This document shows, one piece after another, positions 7,469 to 17,119 of a stretch of DNA of 64,000 nucleotides. Every line of letters begins with the position of its first letter. Position 1 is the stretch's first letter. This stretch comes from Frankia casuarinae (GTDB lineage Bacteria; Actinomycetota; Actinomycetes; Frankiales; Frankiaceae): contig NC_007777.1 of NCBI RefSeq assembly GCF_000013345.1, positions 2,728,001 to 2,792,000 on the forward strand, given 5' to 3'. The position numbers were made by a program, and so were the translations under genes. The notes under the pieces were generated by a model. It was not told the DNA's origin and made no database searches. It saw nothing but the letters and a program-made list of their open reading frames with translations.

Positions 7469-9239
7469 CGGTCTCCTCCTCGCCGGCGGGGTGGGCGCCG
7501 GTGGCGCGGGCGGTCAGGGTGGCTTCGGCGGTACGGATGGCGGCGGTGATCTCGGTGGCGCGGGGGCCGGTGTACCAGGGGCGCAGGGCGATCGCGGCGA
7601 TGCGGGAGCCGGTGGCGAGCAGCAGCGCGCGGCCTTTGGGGATGGCGCGGATGTCGGCGGCCTCCAGGATGCGCTGGCGGCGGCTGGAGATGGTCGACGA
7701 GGCGCCCTGGGCGGAGCGGGTGACCGAGGTGGTGTCGACGTCGTGGTCGCCGACGAGGCGGGAGAGGTCCTCGGCGAGGCGCGGGTCGTCGATCCCCGCG
7801 CCGATGATTTTGATGGTGGCCGCCGACCACAGGGCGTCCATGCCGGCCTCGCCCCACACGCGCACGCCCTGGCGGTAGGACTGCAGGATCGTCAGGGGGA
7901 CGATGCCGCGGCTGCCGAGATGGGAGTACAGGTCGGGCAGATCGGCGATCTTGCAGATGTTCGCGGCTTCGTCGAGGACGAGGGCGAGCGGCGGGTCGAG
8001 GCGGCCACCGGAACGTTCGGCGGCGACGACGGCCGCGCGGACGATCTGGTCGGTCAGCGCGGCGACCAGCGGGGAGGCGGCACCTTCGTCGGTCTTGGAC
8101 AGCAGGTGCAGCACGTCGCGGCCGGCCGGGATCGCGGCCACGTCGAGGCGGCGGTCGGTGTGGCCGGGGGTGACCCAGGCGAGGATCCGGTCGTTACGCA
8201 GGCAGCGGGCGGCGGCGCGGGCGGTTTCGTAGACACCTTCACGGGTTTCCGGTGCCCCGGCCTGCCGTCCGCGCAGCCCGGCGGCGACGGCCGGGTAGCC
8301 GCCGGCGGCGAGGAGTTCGGCGGGGACGGGGCTGGCGGAGTCGTTGAGCCATTCGTAGACGTCGAGCAGGGTGCGCCCGCTGGTGGCGGCGGCGAGGAAC
8401 AGGGCGGCGAGCAGGTCCCCGGCGGCGGCCTGCCAGAAGTCCCCGCCGGTTTTCTCCCCGCGGATCTCCTGGAGGAAATGCCCGGCGAGCCGGTCGGCGT
8501 CCTCGACGGCGTGCACGGCGGCGAGCGGGTTCCACCACCAGGTCTGGGGGGCGTGGGCGATGGCCTGCGGGTCGAACGTCCACACCCGGCGGCCGTCGCC
8601 GGCCCGCACCTGTGCGGTGGCGGCCCACAGGTCGGCCTTGTTGCCGGTGGCGAGTACCGGGCCCGGCGCGGCGAGGGTCATCGGGATCGCCAGCGCCGTG
8701 GTTTTCCCGGCCCGGGGAGCCATGACCGCCAGGAGCACGTCCTCCCAGGATGCGCGTAGCGGCAGCCCGCGGGGCAGCAGGTCACCGAGGAGCAGGCCGG
8801 CGTCGTCACCGAGCCGGCGGGCATCGGCATCCGACAGGGAGGGGCGCAGCGCGCGGGCACGGTCGGCGGCGCCGGCAGGGGTGAGCGTGGCCAGGTCGGC
8901 CGGGTCGGCGAGGGAGGGCAGGGCAAGCCGCCAGGGTGCCGAGCGGCGCCGACGCCGCCGTGCCCGGCGCACGGCGCGCACGGCGACGACGGCCAGGGCG
9001 GTGGCGGCGGCGAGGGCCAGCACGGCGAACACCACAACCCACCCGGCCGGGGTTGCGCCGGTGGCCCGGGTGGCGTCGCCGGCGAGCACGGCGGTGACGA
9101 ACGCGCCGAACGCCGGTGGATGGCCGCCCCCGACGACGGCCGCCAGGCGGACGGTCATCCATGCCAGCCAGCCGACGCCGATGCTGCCCCACAGGCCGCC
9201 GAGGATCACCCAGGGCAGGACCGGCCCGCGGCCGTTCAC
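7443..9239 (-). CDS. TraG/TraD-type conjugal coupling ATPase
   Basis: The 598-aa protein should link the relaxosome to the secretion channel at the membrane. Two N-terminal membrane helices are visible (LPWVILGGLWGSIGVGWLAW and VVFAVLALAAATALAVVAV). The Walker A equivalent APRAGKTTALA lies near residue 176, and Walker B LALVLDEAAN near 416. A C-terminal motor portion has SHLGSRGIVPLTILQSY. The GTG start overlaps the upstream ATPase remnant stop as GTGA. Longer open sequence upstream belongs to that remnant in another frame. Confidence 0.87.
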   Translation of the reverse strand: MNGRGPVLPWVILGGLWGSIGVGWLAWMTVRLAAVVGGGHPPAFGAFVTAVLAGDATRATGATPAGWVVVFAVLALAAATALAVVAVRAVRRARRRRRRSAPWRLALPSLADPADLATLTPAGAADRARALRPSLSDADARRLGDDAGLLLGDLLPRGLPLRASWEDVLLAVMAPRAGKTTALAIPMTLAAPGPVLATGNKADLWAATAQVRAGDGRRVWTFDPQAIAHAPQTWWWNPLAAVHAVEDADRLAGHFLQEIRGEKTGGDFWQAAAGDLLAALFLAAATSGRTLLDVYEWLNDSASPVPAELLAAGGYPAVAAGLRGRQAGAPETREGVYETARAAARCLRNDRILAWVTPGHTDRRLDVAAIPAGRDVLHLLSKTDEGAASPLVAALTDQIVRAAVVAAERSGGRLDPPLALVLDEAANICKIADLPDLYSHLGSRGIVPLTILQSYRQGVRVWGEAGMDALWSAATIKIIGAGIDDPRLAEDLSRLVGDHDVDTTSVTRSAQGASSTISSRRQRILEAADIRAIPKGRALLLATGSRIAAIALRPWYTGPRATEITAAIRTAEATLTARATGAHPAGEEETDDSPLTHL

Positions 9240-9735
9240 CGCACGTCCCACATTGCCGCGTCGCGGATCGCGGCGTCGGAGTCGTACAGCTCCGCCTCGG
9301 CGGGCAGCAGGGTCATCTGCACGGGTATCCCGAGCCTCCCCCCGGTTTTGATCAGGTATTTGCCGCGGCCGGGATGGCGGGCGCCGGCCCGCCAGGAGTC
9401 CGGCGCGCTCCAGGAGGTGACGAGCTGTTCCTCGGCGTCGGTCAGCGGGGTGATCTGCTGGACGCGGGCGAGTTCGCGGGGCGGCAGGCCGGCGAGCACG
9501 GTGATCGCGGCCCGGTCGATGAAGCCGGCGGCCTTGGCCCGGTCCTCCTCGGTGGGTAGCGCGTCGAGGTCGGCCAGCGAATGGGTGACCATGAGGCTGG
9601 CCATGCCGCGGGCCCGGTTGAGCCGGGTGAGCGCGTCGGCGTGCCGGGGGCGCCGCGCAGCGCCCGCCACAGCTCGTCCATGACCGCAAGATGGGGTGCC
9701 GGTAAGAAACGTGTCACCAGCCGCAAACGGCGATG
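9236..9735 (-). pseudogene. C-terminal remnant of TraC/VirB4-like conjugal ATPase
   Basis: The segment encodes the end of a conjugation ATPase. LAVMDELWRALRGAPG, a Walker B-like strand, lies in one frame at about 9695-9650. The continuation ALTRLNRARGMASLMVTHSL and LADLDALPTEEDRAKAAGF lies in another frame, so a frameshift falls near 9650-9660. The 5' part, including Walker A, is absent: the reading stops at about 9735, right beside the serine recombinase stop. The intact C-terminus ends MWDVR and overlaps the coupling protein start. The element has therefore lost one essential transfer ATPase in this window. Confidence 0.78.
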
Positions 9736-9737
9736 AT

Positions 9738-10424
9738 CTAGCTGGCCTGCGGCGGGGCGGCGTCGAGCTGGTGGCGGGTCCGGCCGGCGGCGCGGAGTTC
9801 GCGGAGGTCGGGGATGTGGTTGTAGAGGGTGCCGGGGCTGACACCGAGGAGCTTCGCGATCGAGGTGACGCTGGCGTCCGGGTTGGGGAGCATGTCGCGG
9901 GCGGCGCGGATGATCTCTGGGGTGGCGACGGTGGGCCGGCCGCCGACGCGGCCGCGTTCACGGGCGGCGGCCAGGCCCTCGCGGGTTCCAGTAACGATGA
10001 GCTCGCGGATGAACTCGGCCAGCGCCGCGAACACGTGGAACACGAGCCGGCCACCGGGGGTGGTGGTGTCGAGGTTCTCGTGCAGGGAGGTGAACCCGAC
10101 GCCGCGGCGGCGTAGGTCGCCCACGGTGGTGATCAGGTCTTGCAGGGAGCGGGAGAGCCGGTCGAGGGCGGGCACGACGAGCGTGTCCCCGGGCTGGGCG
10201 AAGGCCAGGCAGGCGGTGAGCTGGGGGCGGTCGGTGTCGCGGCCGGACTGCTTCTCGGCGAAGATCCGCCGGCAGCCGGCGGCGGTGAGCGCGTCGATCT
10301 GGCGCTCGAGCTTCTGCCCGCCGGTCGACACCCGGGCGTAGCCGATCCGGATGTGGGTGAGCACCGCCGGCTCGGCGGCGAGGAACTTCGCGGGCTCGAA
10401 AGCTGCGGTCACGACCGCGATCAT
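9738..10424 (-). CDS. Small serine recombinase (Pin/resolvase type)
   Basis: The 228-aa protein has the resolvase/invertase catalytic domain: IGYARVSTGGQKLERQID with the nucleophilic Ser, FAEKQSGRDTDRPQL, the VPALDRLSRSLQDLI arginine region, and a C-terminal Hin-like HTH (ASVTSIAKLLGVSPGTLYNH). A later GTG at 10364 would give a 208-aa protein starting just before the catalytic strand. It sits exactly at the broken end of the conjugal ATPase gene, so it probably arrived with the disrupting DNA. Confidence 0.9.
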   Translation of the reverse strand: MIAVVTAAFEPAKFLAAEPAVLTHIRIGYARVSTGGQKLERQIDALTAAGCRRIFAEKQSGRDTDRPQLTACLAFAQPGDTLVVPALDRLSRSLQDLITTVGDLRRRGVGFTSLHENLDTTTPGGRLVFHVFAALAEFIRELIVTGTREGLAAARERGRVGGRPTVATPEIIRAARDMLPNPDASVTSIAKLLGVSPGTLYNHIPDLRELRAAGRTRHQLDAAPPQAS

Positions 10425-10512
10425 CTCAGCAAACGGTCCCGCCGGGGTTGTTGACGGTGCCGGTTTTTGAAGGAGTTTTTGACGACTCCAGGACTGTTGT
10501 GGATCATCTCGG

Positions 10513-10550
10513 GCCGAGCTTCAGGAAACGTAGGTTTCTTGAAGCTCGGC
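10513..10550. terminator. 17-bp near-perfect hairpin, terminator or recombination site
   Basis: GCCGAGCTTCAGGAAAC (10513-10529) is mirrored by GTTTCTTGAAGCTCGGC (10534-10550) with one mismatch and a 4-nt GTAG loop. It lies between the AbiEii toxin stop and the serine recombinase start, both on the minus strand. There is no T-run, which is common for actinobacterial terminators. A recombinase crossover site is the other reading. Confidence 0.45.
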
Positions 10551-10590
10551 TACTTCCAGGGTGGCGCAGAAACGCTGCGAAGCAAGTCCT

Positions 10591-11835
10591 CTATCGCGTT
10601 GGTGGCCGGGGCGCCTGGCCCGGGTGAGGCGGGAGCGTGCGAGGCTGCGCGGGCGGGGTCCGTGGACCGGGTCTGAGAGATGGTGGCCGGGGGAATGCCA
10701 GCGCGTGGAGATCCGAGCGGGGAGGGGACCAGCCGCGTCCTGGTGCCCAGGTGCTGGTCGGAGACGCTGTGGTCAGCTCTGCCACGAAGCCTGCCGCGGC
10801 GCGTTCCATCGCGTCGAAGTCGGGGTAGCGCGCGAGCTGTGGCTGGTCGGCCTTGAACGTGTTCACCGCCGACCGCCAGGGAACGTCGAGTTCACCGGGT
10901 CTGCGGCCGGCTCCGTAGACGTGGTAGGGATGGGGCAGGCCATCGCGGCCGAAGCGGACCTGGTTGTTGACCTCAAGCGCCTCCCGCATGTGACGGGCCT
11001 CCACGGAACAGGTACGGATCATGTAGTGGATGTCGAAGAGGTCCTTGTAGCGGTGGCGAGGGCCAGGTGCGACCTGGCGGGACGAACCGGGGGCTGGCCC
11101 GCTCAGCATGGAGATCTTGTCTGCGAGCTGGCTGGCCGTGGGGTACATCATGGGGGTAACGGGCGCCAGGCCGGGCACGGCGATGCCAACGATGGACCGT
11201 TCGGCGTGGTGGGCCGGGCCGAACAGAGGAACCCGGTCGGGCGGCTTGATGTCGATCTCAAGTCCGATTGGGTCGTCGACGGGACGTGCCTGGCCGGGCC
11301 CGTATCTCGGGTCGATCGGCTGGGCGACGATCACTCCCATGATTTTCCCGCTGTCGTAGACCCTGACATCGGCGCTGTAGCGGACCAGTCCTCCAAGGCC
11401 CAGCCCACGCTCAGCTCGGGCGGTGTCGCCCGCGTTCACCGTGACCGCATCCACAGCCTGCTTGACATGAACGCCGTAGGATTCCGTGATGTCGAGAGCG
11501 CACAGGTCCAGATCGAACGCGGATCGGGCCATCACATACGCGGGATGGATTTCGTTCGGCTGAGCGGGAAGAAAGTCGGCAGGCCACGAGAAGTCTGTGG
11601 CGGGCCGGGAAGGAAGCGCCAGCGAACCGAAGATGATCCAGTCGTGCGGGGTTCGGTTCATGAGGCGCGCTGCGAAGTCCCCGGTCAAGATCTGGTGAAG
11701 TGCGCGGTCGGCATTGAACTCCGCTGCGCGAGCCCGATCGGTGACGTAGGAACGGAACTCCGACCATGAGGGGAACGCCTCACGGAACTCCGGCCCGATG
11801 TGGGAGTCGGGATTATGGCTGTCTGTGTCGGCCAT
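10591..11835 (-). CDS. AbiEii-type nucleotidyltransferase toxin
   Basis: The 414-aa product matches the AbiEii/AbiGii nucleotidyltransferase toxins of type IV toxin-antitoxin systems, which act as abortive-infection modules. HDWIIFGSLALPSR gives the GS motif and SAFDLDLCALD the DxD metal site. HRYKDLFDIHYMI fits the conserved C-lobe Lys-Asp-Asp region. The last 60 residues are a Pro/Arg-rich tail that does not look like the family and may be new sequence acquired at a junction. The AbiEi-type antitoxin lies 8 nt upstream. Confidence 0.85.
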   Translation of the reverse strand: MADTDSHNPDSHIGPEFREAFPSWSEFRSYVTDRARAAEFNADRALHQILTGDFAARLMNRTPHDWIIFGSLALPSRPATDFSWPADFLPAQPNEIHPAYVMARSAFDLDLCALDITESYGVHVKQAVDAVTVNAGDTARAERGLGLGGLVRYSADVRVYDSGKIMGVIVAQPIDPRYGPGQARPVDDPIGLEIDIKPPDRVPLFGPAHHAERSIVGIAVPGLAPVTPMMYPTASQLADKISMLSGPAPGSSRQVAPGPRHRYKDLFDIHYMIRTCSVEARHMREALEVNNQVRFGRDGLPHPYHVYGAGRRPGELDVPWRSAVNTFKADQPQLARYPDFDAMERAAAGFVAELTTASPTSTWAPGRGWSPPRSDLHALAFPRPPSLRPGPRTPPAQPRTLPPHPGQAPRPPTR

Positions 11836-11843
11836 GGGCTTGA

Positions 11844-12521
11844 CTAGCGCTGCGGGTGGGCGGGGAAGTCTACGCTGTCCTCGTCCGCCGCACGCAGAAT
11901 CGACTCCAACGAACCCGCGGTTTCACCGCTGTAGGGCGATGTCCTGGCGGTTACTTCCAGACCTCGAGCCAACTCGGTCTCGTTCGCTAGGTGGGTGCGC
12001 AGAAAGGCGTGGGCGACGCGGCCGAGTTCGGCGAGGTCGAACCGCCCGCTGTAGGTTAGATCGCGCAATGTGCGTGCGGGAGTGGTCACAAAAAGATCGG
12101 ACCGGGTCGTCCACTCATCGGCAGCTACCTCGCCAGAGTGCAGGACGATGCCAGGATGAGAGCTCCTTGGCCGGGCTGGGCCAGCGGGAAGCGTGAACTC
12201 CACGCCGAGTCCCGGCCGGTCACCAATCCCGTAGACCCGCAGCGCCGTGGCATGGGAGACAACGCCGCACCCCGGGGCATCCCGCAGCCACCCCGGCCGC
12301 TCCGGATCCAGCATCAGCCACTGGCTGTACAGCCGCGGAAAAAGATGCCTCCCACCAGCGCGAATACGCATCACCCCCTCGATGACAGGCTCAACGACCC
12401 CTGCTTCTTTGAAACGCCCAAGCTCGACGACGGAGACACCGGCTCTCTCCGCTTGCCGCTCCGTGACACACCCCCACTGACCTTCAGCCAAATCACATAG
12501 CGTAGCGACCCGATCGATCAT
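11844..12521 (-). CDS. AbiEi-type antitoxin and autoregulator
   Basis: This 225-aa protein has an N-terminal winged-helix region (LAEGQWGCVTERQAERAGVS) and the AbiEi-like middle (GCGVVSHATALRVYGIGD, then VTTPARTLRDLTYSGRFDLA). AbiEi family antitoxins repress their operon through the wHTH and neutralise AbiEii without binding it. It directly precedes the toxin, and its ATG at 12521 faces the forward HIT gene. The operator is probably in the short 12522-12594 interval. Confidence 0.82.
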   Translation of the reverse strand: MIDRVATLCDLAEGQWGCVTERQAERAGVSVVELGRFKEAGVVEPVIEGVMRIRAGGRHLFPRLYSQWLMLDPERPGWLRDAPGCGVVSHATALRVYGIGDRPGLGVEFTLPAGPARPRSSHPGIVLHSGEVAADEWTTRSDLFVTTPARTLRDLTYSGRFDLAELGRVAHAFLRTHLANETELARGLEVTARTSPYSGETAGSLESILRAADEDSVDFPAHPQR

Positions 12522-12594
12522 GTGCTTATGCTAACGTATGGCGCCCGTTGGTGTAGACCGCGCAGACACAGCGCAGGGCACGGAGGGCGTGGAC

Positions 12595-13065
12595 ATGAGC
12601 AGCGAATGGCTTACCACGTTGGAAAGCGGTGAGGAACCCCACGTTCTCCATCGAATGCGCACTGGATGGGCAGTGCTAGGCAGCACGCAGCATCTCCCCG
12701 GCTACTGCCTGCTCGTCTACGCCGGATCGGCAAACCATCTGACTGACCTTCCCCGCCCAGAACGAATGGACTTCCTTTTTGACCTGTCCCTTCTCGGCGA
12801 GGCCGTCTCGCAGGTATGCGCGGCTCGGGACGAAGACTTTCTGCGGATCAACTACGAAGTGCTGGGGAACCTCTGGCCGCATCTCCACGGCCATGTACAC
12901 GCACGTTACAGGTGGGAGGAGGAGAGTCTCCGGGTCGGCCCCGTTTACCTATATGGCGCGGAGCGGACGAAGAAGGAACACGCGATTAGCGCGGCACACA
13001 ACCAGCTTCACGCCGATCTACGAGCGGCACTATCCACCCTCACACGCGACGCGTATGGCACGTGA
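12595..13065 (+). CDS. HIT family hydrolase
   Basis: The 156-aa protein carries the histidine-triad motif WPHLHGHVHARY, so it likely hydrolyses or transfers nucleotides (Ap4A or AMP-conjugates). The N-terminal PGYCLLVYAGSANHLTDLP matches the first strand and loop of HIT proteins. I chose ATG 12595 because GGAGGG sits 7 nt upstream; an in-frame ATG at 12538 lies only 16 bp from the divergent AbiEi start. It stands between the AbiE module and the Tn3 remnants. Confidence 0.82.
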   Translation: MSSEWLTTLESGEEPHVLHRMRTGWAVLGSTQHLPGYCLLVYAGSANHLTDLPRPERMDFLFDLSLLGEAVSQVCAARDEDFLRINYEVLGNLWPHLHGHVHARYRWEEESLRVGPVYLYGAERTKKEHAISAAHNQLHADLRAALSTLTRDAYGT

Positions 13066-13167
13066 CGAGCGTCGTTGAACTCTCCTGGCGAGGGATGCGG
13101 TTACCAGCCGGACCCGGCATGTCTCAGTCTCTTCCCCCCGACCCGAGGCATGCCAGGCTGTTCGGGT

Positions 13168-15615
13168 CTACACCAGCGGCGCCGCGGCGGACACGCTGAG
13201 TGTCAGGCGGCTGGTCATGTCGAGTTTCACCTCGCCGTACGGGGCGACGTGCGTCCAGAATAACGGGGTCAGGCCGCGCAGGTCGGCGTCGGTGAGCTGC
13301 TCGGCCCAGTCGTCGTCGGCGAGGACGTCCTGGACCATGAGCGTGTTGACGTAGACCAGGGCGGCCTGCAGGACCCGTAGGCAGAGGACGGAGAGTTCCT
13401 GTTCGTCGCGGCGGTTGGTGGCGATGTCGCCGCCCTTGCCGAAGAAGATGACGCTGTTGGCGCGGTTCCAGGACTCGACGACGTTGAGGCCTTCGTTGAT
13501 CTCGCGTTGCAGGTCCCGGTCGCGCAGGTAGCGGGCGACGAACAGGGTCCGCTGCGCCCGCCCGACCTCGATCATGGCCTGGTAGGTGGGGTGGATCGCG
13601 TTGGTCCGGGTGAAGCGGCGCAGGATCGCCTCGGCGGAGGCGGTGCCGGTCCGGATCGCGGTGGCATATTTGATCATCTGGTCGTACTGTTCGGCGACGA
13701 CATCCCAGCGGATCGGCCGGGTCAGCGCCGGACCGAGCCGCGGGTAGGCGTCCGGTTCGCCAGCAGCCGGCCGGTAGAGCCGAACCTTGTTGATCCGTTT
13801 GATACGTGGGAGCAGGTCGAAGCCGAGCAGACGGGTGATCCCGAAGCCGATCTCGGACTGGCCGTGGGAGTCGACGTAGGTGCCCTCGACCTCCATCGCC
13901 GTACCGTGCCGGATCGCGCCTTCGACCATCGCGGCGACCTCGGACGCGGTGCAGCTGATCAGCTGAGAGTGGATCGCCATGCTTTTACGTTCGACGTGCC
14001 AGTAGATCAGCACGCCGCGGCCGCCGTAGCGGGAGTGCCACTCGGTGAAGATGTTCTGGTCGAACGCGCCGAAGTGCGTCGAGTCGCTGGCCACCGCGGT
14101 GGAGCCGGCGCCCCAGACCTGCTGCGCCCGGGCGGCGAAGGTGGCGTTGGCGATCTCGACGGCGACCGTGCGGGCGAGCTCGGCGGTCAGATACCGGCGG
14201 CGCACGTAGCGCAGGTCGTCCTCGCTGTGGCCGTTCTGCGCGTTGCCGGCGACCGCGCGGATGCCGGTGTTGGTGCCGTAGGCGTAGATCGCGAGCATCA
14301 GCCGTTCGGCGAGCACCTCGGGGGCCAGGTCGCCACGGCCGGCCATGGTGGTCGCGGTCGCGAGGCAGCCGGTGCGCAGGACCGCCTCCTTGAGCATGTC
14401 GATCAGGGGGACGGTGCCCCACCGGGTCCGCACCTCGGCCTTGAGGCGGCGCAGGTTGCGCGGTTCGGGTGCGGCGTCGAGGTCGGTCAGCCGGATCGGG
14501 CCGTTCCTGCCCCGCTCGGCGATCTCCAGCCAGGGCAGCTTCGGCAGCGCGGTGTCGAGCGCCGCGAGTTCGGTCCGCATCTCCTCACGTAGCTGGTCGA
14601 TGAAGGCGGTCGGGTCCAGCGGCTTACGCAGGGCGGCGTAGTGCGTGGCGCGCTGGGCCTCGAAGTCGGCTGGCAGGTCTTCATCGGGGTTGCGCCACTT
14701 CTCCGCGCCGACGACCCAGATCTCCTTGCAGCGCAGGCTGTCGCACAGGGCCTGGAAGGTGCAGATCTCGTAGACGCCGCGGACGACCCGCTTCGGGCCC
14801 TTGGCCGGGTCGGTGAACACCAGCTCGTTCCAGTCGCCCAGCAGCCCCTTGTGCGTCGGGACCGTCTCCCCGACGGGGAGGTACGTCAGCCGGGTGTCGG
14901 CGTATCGGCGGATCAGGTCGAGGGCGTCGAGGACCGGCCGGTGGGTGTCGTTGTTCGACCGGAACTCCAACACGTCGAGCAGCGCGATCAGCCCGCGCCG
15001 GTAGTGGTTCGAGTACGACGCCTTCAGCGTGGTCCGCACGGTGCGCCGGTACACCGGCCCCTTCGTCTTGAACTCGGCCACCAGCTCCCGCAGCGTCTGC
15101 TCCCCACCCGCGACCGCCGGGAACACCACCTCACGGACCGGCTCGTCCGGACTGCTGAGCGAGGCCTCAGCGATCGCGAACAGGATGTTCTCCTTGCCGG
15201 TCACCCGCTTGAACGCGTTGATCAGCTCCTCGGTGACCTTCCGGTCCGCCCGCGCGCCGATCCGGTGCACCGTCGAGATCAGCAACTCCACCAGCGTGTC
15301 CGTGATCTCCCCGTGCCGGTGGTGCAGCAAGGCCGCGAGCAACGTCAGCATCAGCGGGTCGGGATGGTCCCGCAGGTGCGACGGGGACTCCACCGCGGCC
15401 CGGGTCCGCCACGCCGCGACGACCCGCGGGGCGACATCGGCGAACAGACCGTCGGGCAGGTCGACCGCGCGGACCGCACGCATCTTACGGATCTCGGTCA
15501 GCATCGAGTCCAGACTCACGTTGCCCGGCACCGACTTGATCAACGCCAGCACCGACTCCTGACCGGTGTCGTCGTCCGGGACATCGACCGCGACCAGGGC
15601 GCGGATCAGCCACAT
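13168..15615 (-). pseudogene. tnpA: Tn3-family transposase lacking its N-terminus
   Basis: The 815 codons cover the catalytic part of a Tn3-family transposase. DDE residues lie in VASDSTHFGAFDQN, VEGTYVDSHGQSE and INEGLNVVESWNRAN, and IKRINKVRLYRP is the usual middle segment. Family members are about 950-1000 aa, so roughly 150-180 N-terminal residues are missing. The frame opens at 15615, exactly where a second, opposite-strand Tn3 fragment begins. I saw no clear 38-bp Tn3 terminal repeat at the 13.1-kb end. Confidence 0.9.
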
Positions 15616-16196
15616 CTACCAGAACTACGTACGGGCCGAGACGCACGCCGCCGCGAACGCCCCGCTGATCGCCGGGCAGGCCGACATCGCCACCGCGCAG
15701 GCGTGGGGCGGGGCCTGGTCGCCGCGGTCGACGGCACCCGGTTCGTCGTGCCGGTCCGCTCGATCCACGCCCGGCCGAACCCGAAGTACTTCGGCCGGCG
15801 TAAGGGCGCCACCTACCTCACCATGGTCAACGACCAGGGCGTGGAGGTGGCCGGAATGGTGCTGTCGGGCACGCCGCGGGACTCGCTGCATGCCATCGAC
15901 CTGATGTACCGCAGGATCTTCAAGACCCTGCACGTGCTGGCCTACGTCGACGCCGAGTCCTACCGGCGAGCTATCAAACGGATGCGCAACCTGCAGGAAG
16001 GCCGCCACGGCCTGGCTAAGCACGTCTTCCACGGCCGGCGCGGGGAACTACGCGAGCCGTACCACGCCGGCATGGAAGACCAGCTCGGCGCGCTCGGCCT
16101 GGTCATCAACTGCATCACGTTATGGAACACGGTCTACCTGGACGCGGCGTTGGACAAGCTGTGCGCCGAGGGCTACCCCGTCAACGGGCCGACGGG
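15612..16196 (+). pseudogene. Second Tn3 transposase fragment, frameshifted
   Basis: Plus-strand codons give HIYQNYVRAETHAAANAPLI and then AQAWGG. After about 15712 the homology continues one frame over as GLVAAVDGTRFVVPVRSIHA, so one G is missing in a G-rich run. The C-terminal part TLWNTVYLDAALDKL is clear, and the fragment stops at the ZIP transporter stop codon. It is a separate Tn3 copy facing the one at 13168-15615. The frame shown is dead. Confidence 0.85.
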
Positions 16197-17081
16197 TCAG
16201 GCACCGCCTGCGGTGACGACGGCGTCGGTGAGGAACCCGGCGGTAAGCCCAGCCAGGATCCCGACGTAGAGCAGGTCCTTGCGGCCGAGGCGCGACGCCA
16301 CCCCGATGAGCTGCACGACGACGTAGAGGATCGAACCCGCCGCCAGCGACAGGAAGATCACGCTCAGCGGGTCGCTGGTGAACTGCCGGCCGATGGCAGT
16401 GCCCGCCACGGTGGGACCGCCTCCGATGAGCCCACACAGCAGCAGGAAGCCCCAGCCGGGCCGGTCGGTCTCGGCGGCGAGCGGCGCGACGATCCCGAAA
16501 CCTTCGGTTGCGTTGTGTAGCGCGAAGCCGATCACGAGGAGGGTGGCCAGGGCGATCTCACCCCGGCCGGCGCTGCCGCCGATGGCCAACCCCTCACCGA
16601 AGTTGTGCAGGCCGATGCCCACGGCGATGGTCATCGCGAGCCGGCGGGCCGGGGAATGGCCTGACTCGACCGGCGGTGTGCGTGCGGTGAGCTCGTCGGC
16701 CGCCATGGCACCCGGCCCGACGCGACGCGGCCGCCCGGCCGCATCGACGGGCTGTGGCCGGTGAGAACGGCGCGCGAGCGCACGTTCGTAGCCGAGCAGG
16801 CCCAGGAGCCCGATGGAAAGGCCGCCCAGAAACAACGCTCCGTACCCGAAGACTGGCGCGAGGCCGCCCGTGTGGTCATGCACCTTGCCCAGCGCGGCGT
16901 CGAGAGGCTCCCAGGCGTGCGCGAGCACGTCCCACACCAGGAAGATCAGGATACCGACCGCTGTCGCGTTGAGAAACTGGCTCACGGCCGGCATCGGCCG
17001 GCGCAGCCGGCCCAGCGGAAGACCGAGCAGGATCGTCACGCCCGCGACTAACCCGAGAATCAGTGTCCGTGTCTCGCTCAC
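16197..17081 (-). CDS. ZIP family metal transporter
   Basis: The 294-aa membrane protein has the paired ZIP metal-site helices GIGLHNFGEGLAIGG and GFALHNATEGFGI (HNxxEG motifs) and about seven to eight hydrophobic segments. The cytoplasmic loop before helix IV is Arg/Pro-rich. ZIP proteins import Zn, Fe or Mn. I chose GTG 17081 (VSETRTLILGL); longer frames would run through the palindrome at 17120-17139. Its 3' end abuts the Tn3 fragment but appears complete (TAGFLTDAVVTAGGA). Confidence 0.85.
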   Translation of the reverse strand: MSETRTLILGLVAGVTILLGLPLGRLRRPMPAVSQFLNATAVGILIFLVWDVLAHAWEPLDAALGKVHDHTGGLAPVFGYGALFLGGLSIGLLGLLGYERALARRSHRPQPVDAAGRPRRVGPGAMAADELTARTPPVESGHSPARRLAMTIAVGIGLHNFGEGLAIGGSAGRGEIALATLLVIGFALHNATEGFGIVAPLAAETDRPGWGFLLLCGLIGGGPTVAGTAIGRQFTSDPLSVIFLSLAAGSILYVVVQLIGVASRLGRKDLLYVGILAGLTAGFLTDAVVTAGGA

Positions 17082-17119
17082 ATCAGCCCCGTCGTCGTGT
17101 CCCCCACCGATGGAGCCGA

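Noticed and set aside
6920-9559. Long forward frames opposite DUF4913 and the coupling protein
   Set aside because: They are Gly- and Val-rich antisense readings of GC-rich codons. The reverse strand contains clear motifs.
13507-15800. Forward frames opposite the Tn3 transposase
   Set aside because: Antisense readings; the reverse frame contains all DDE motifs.
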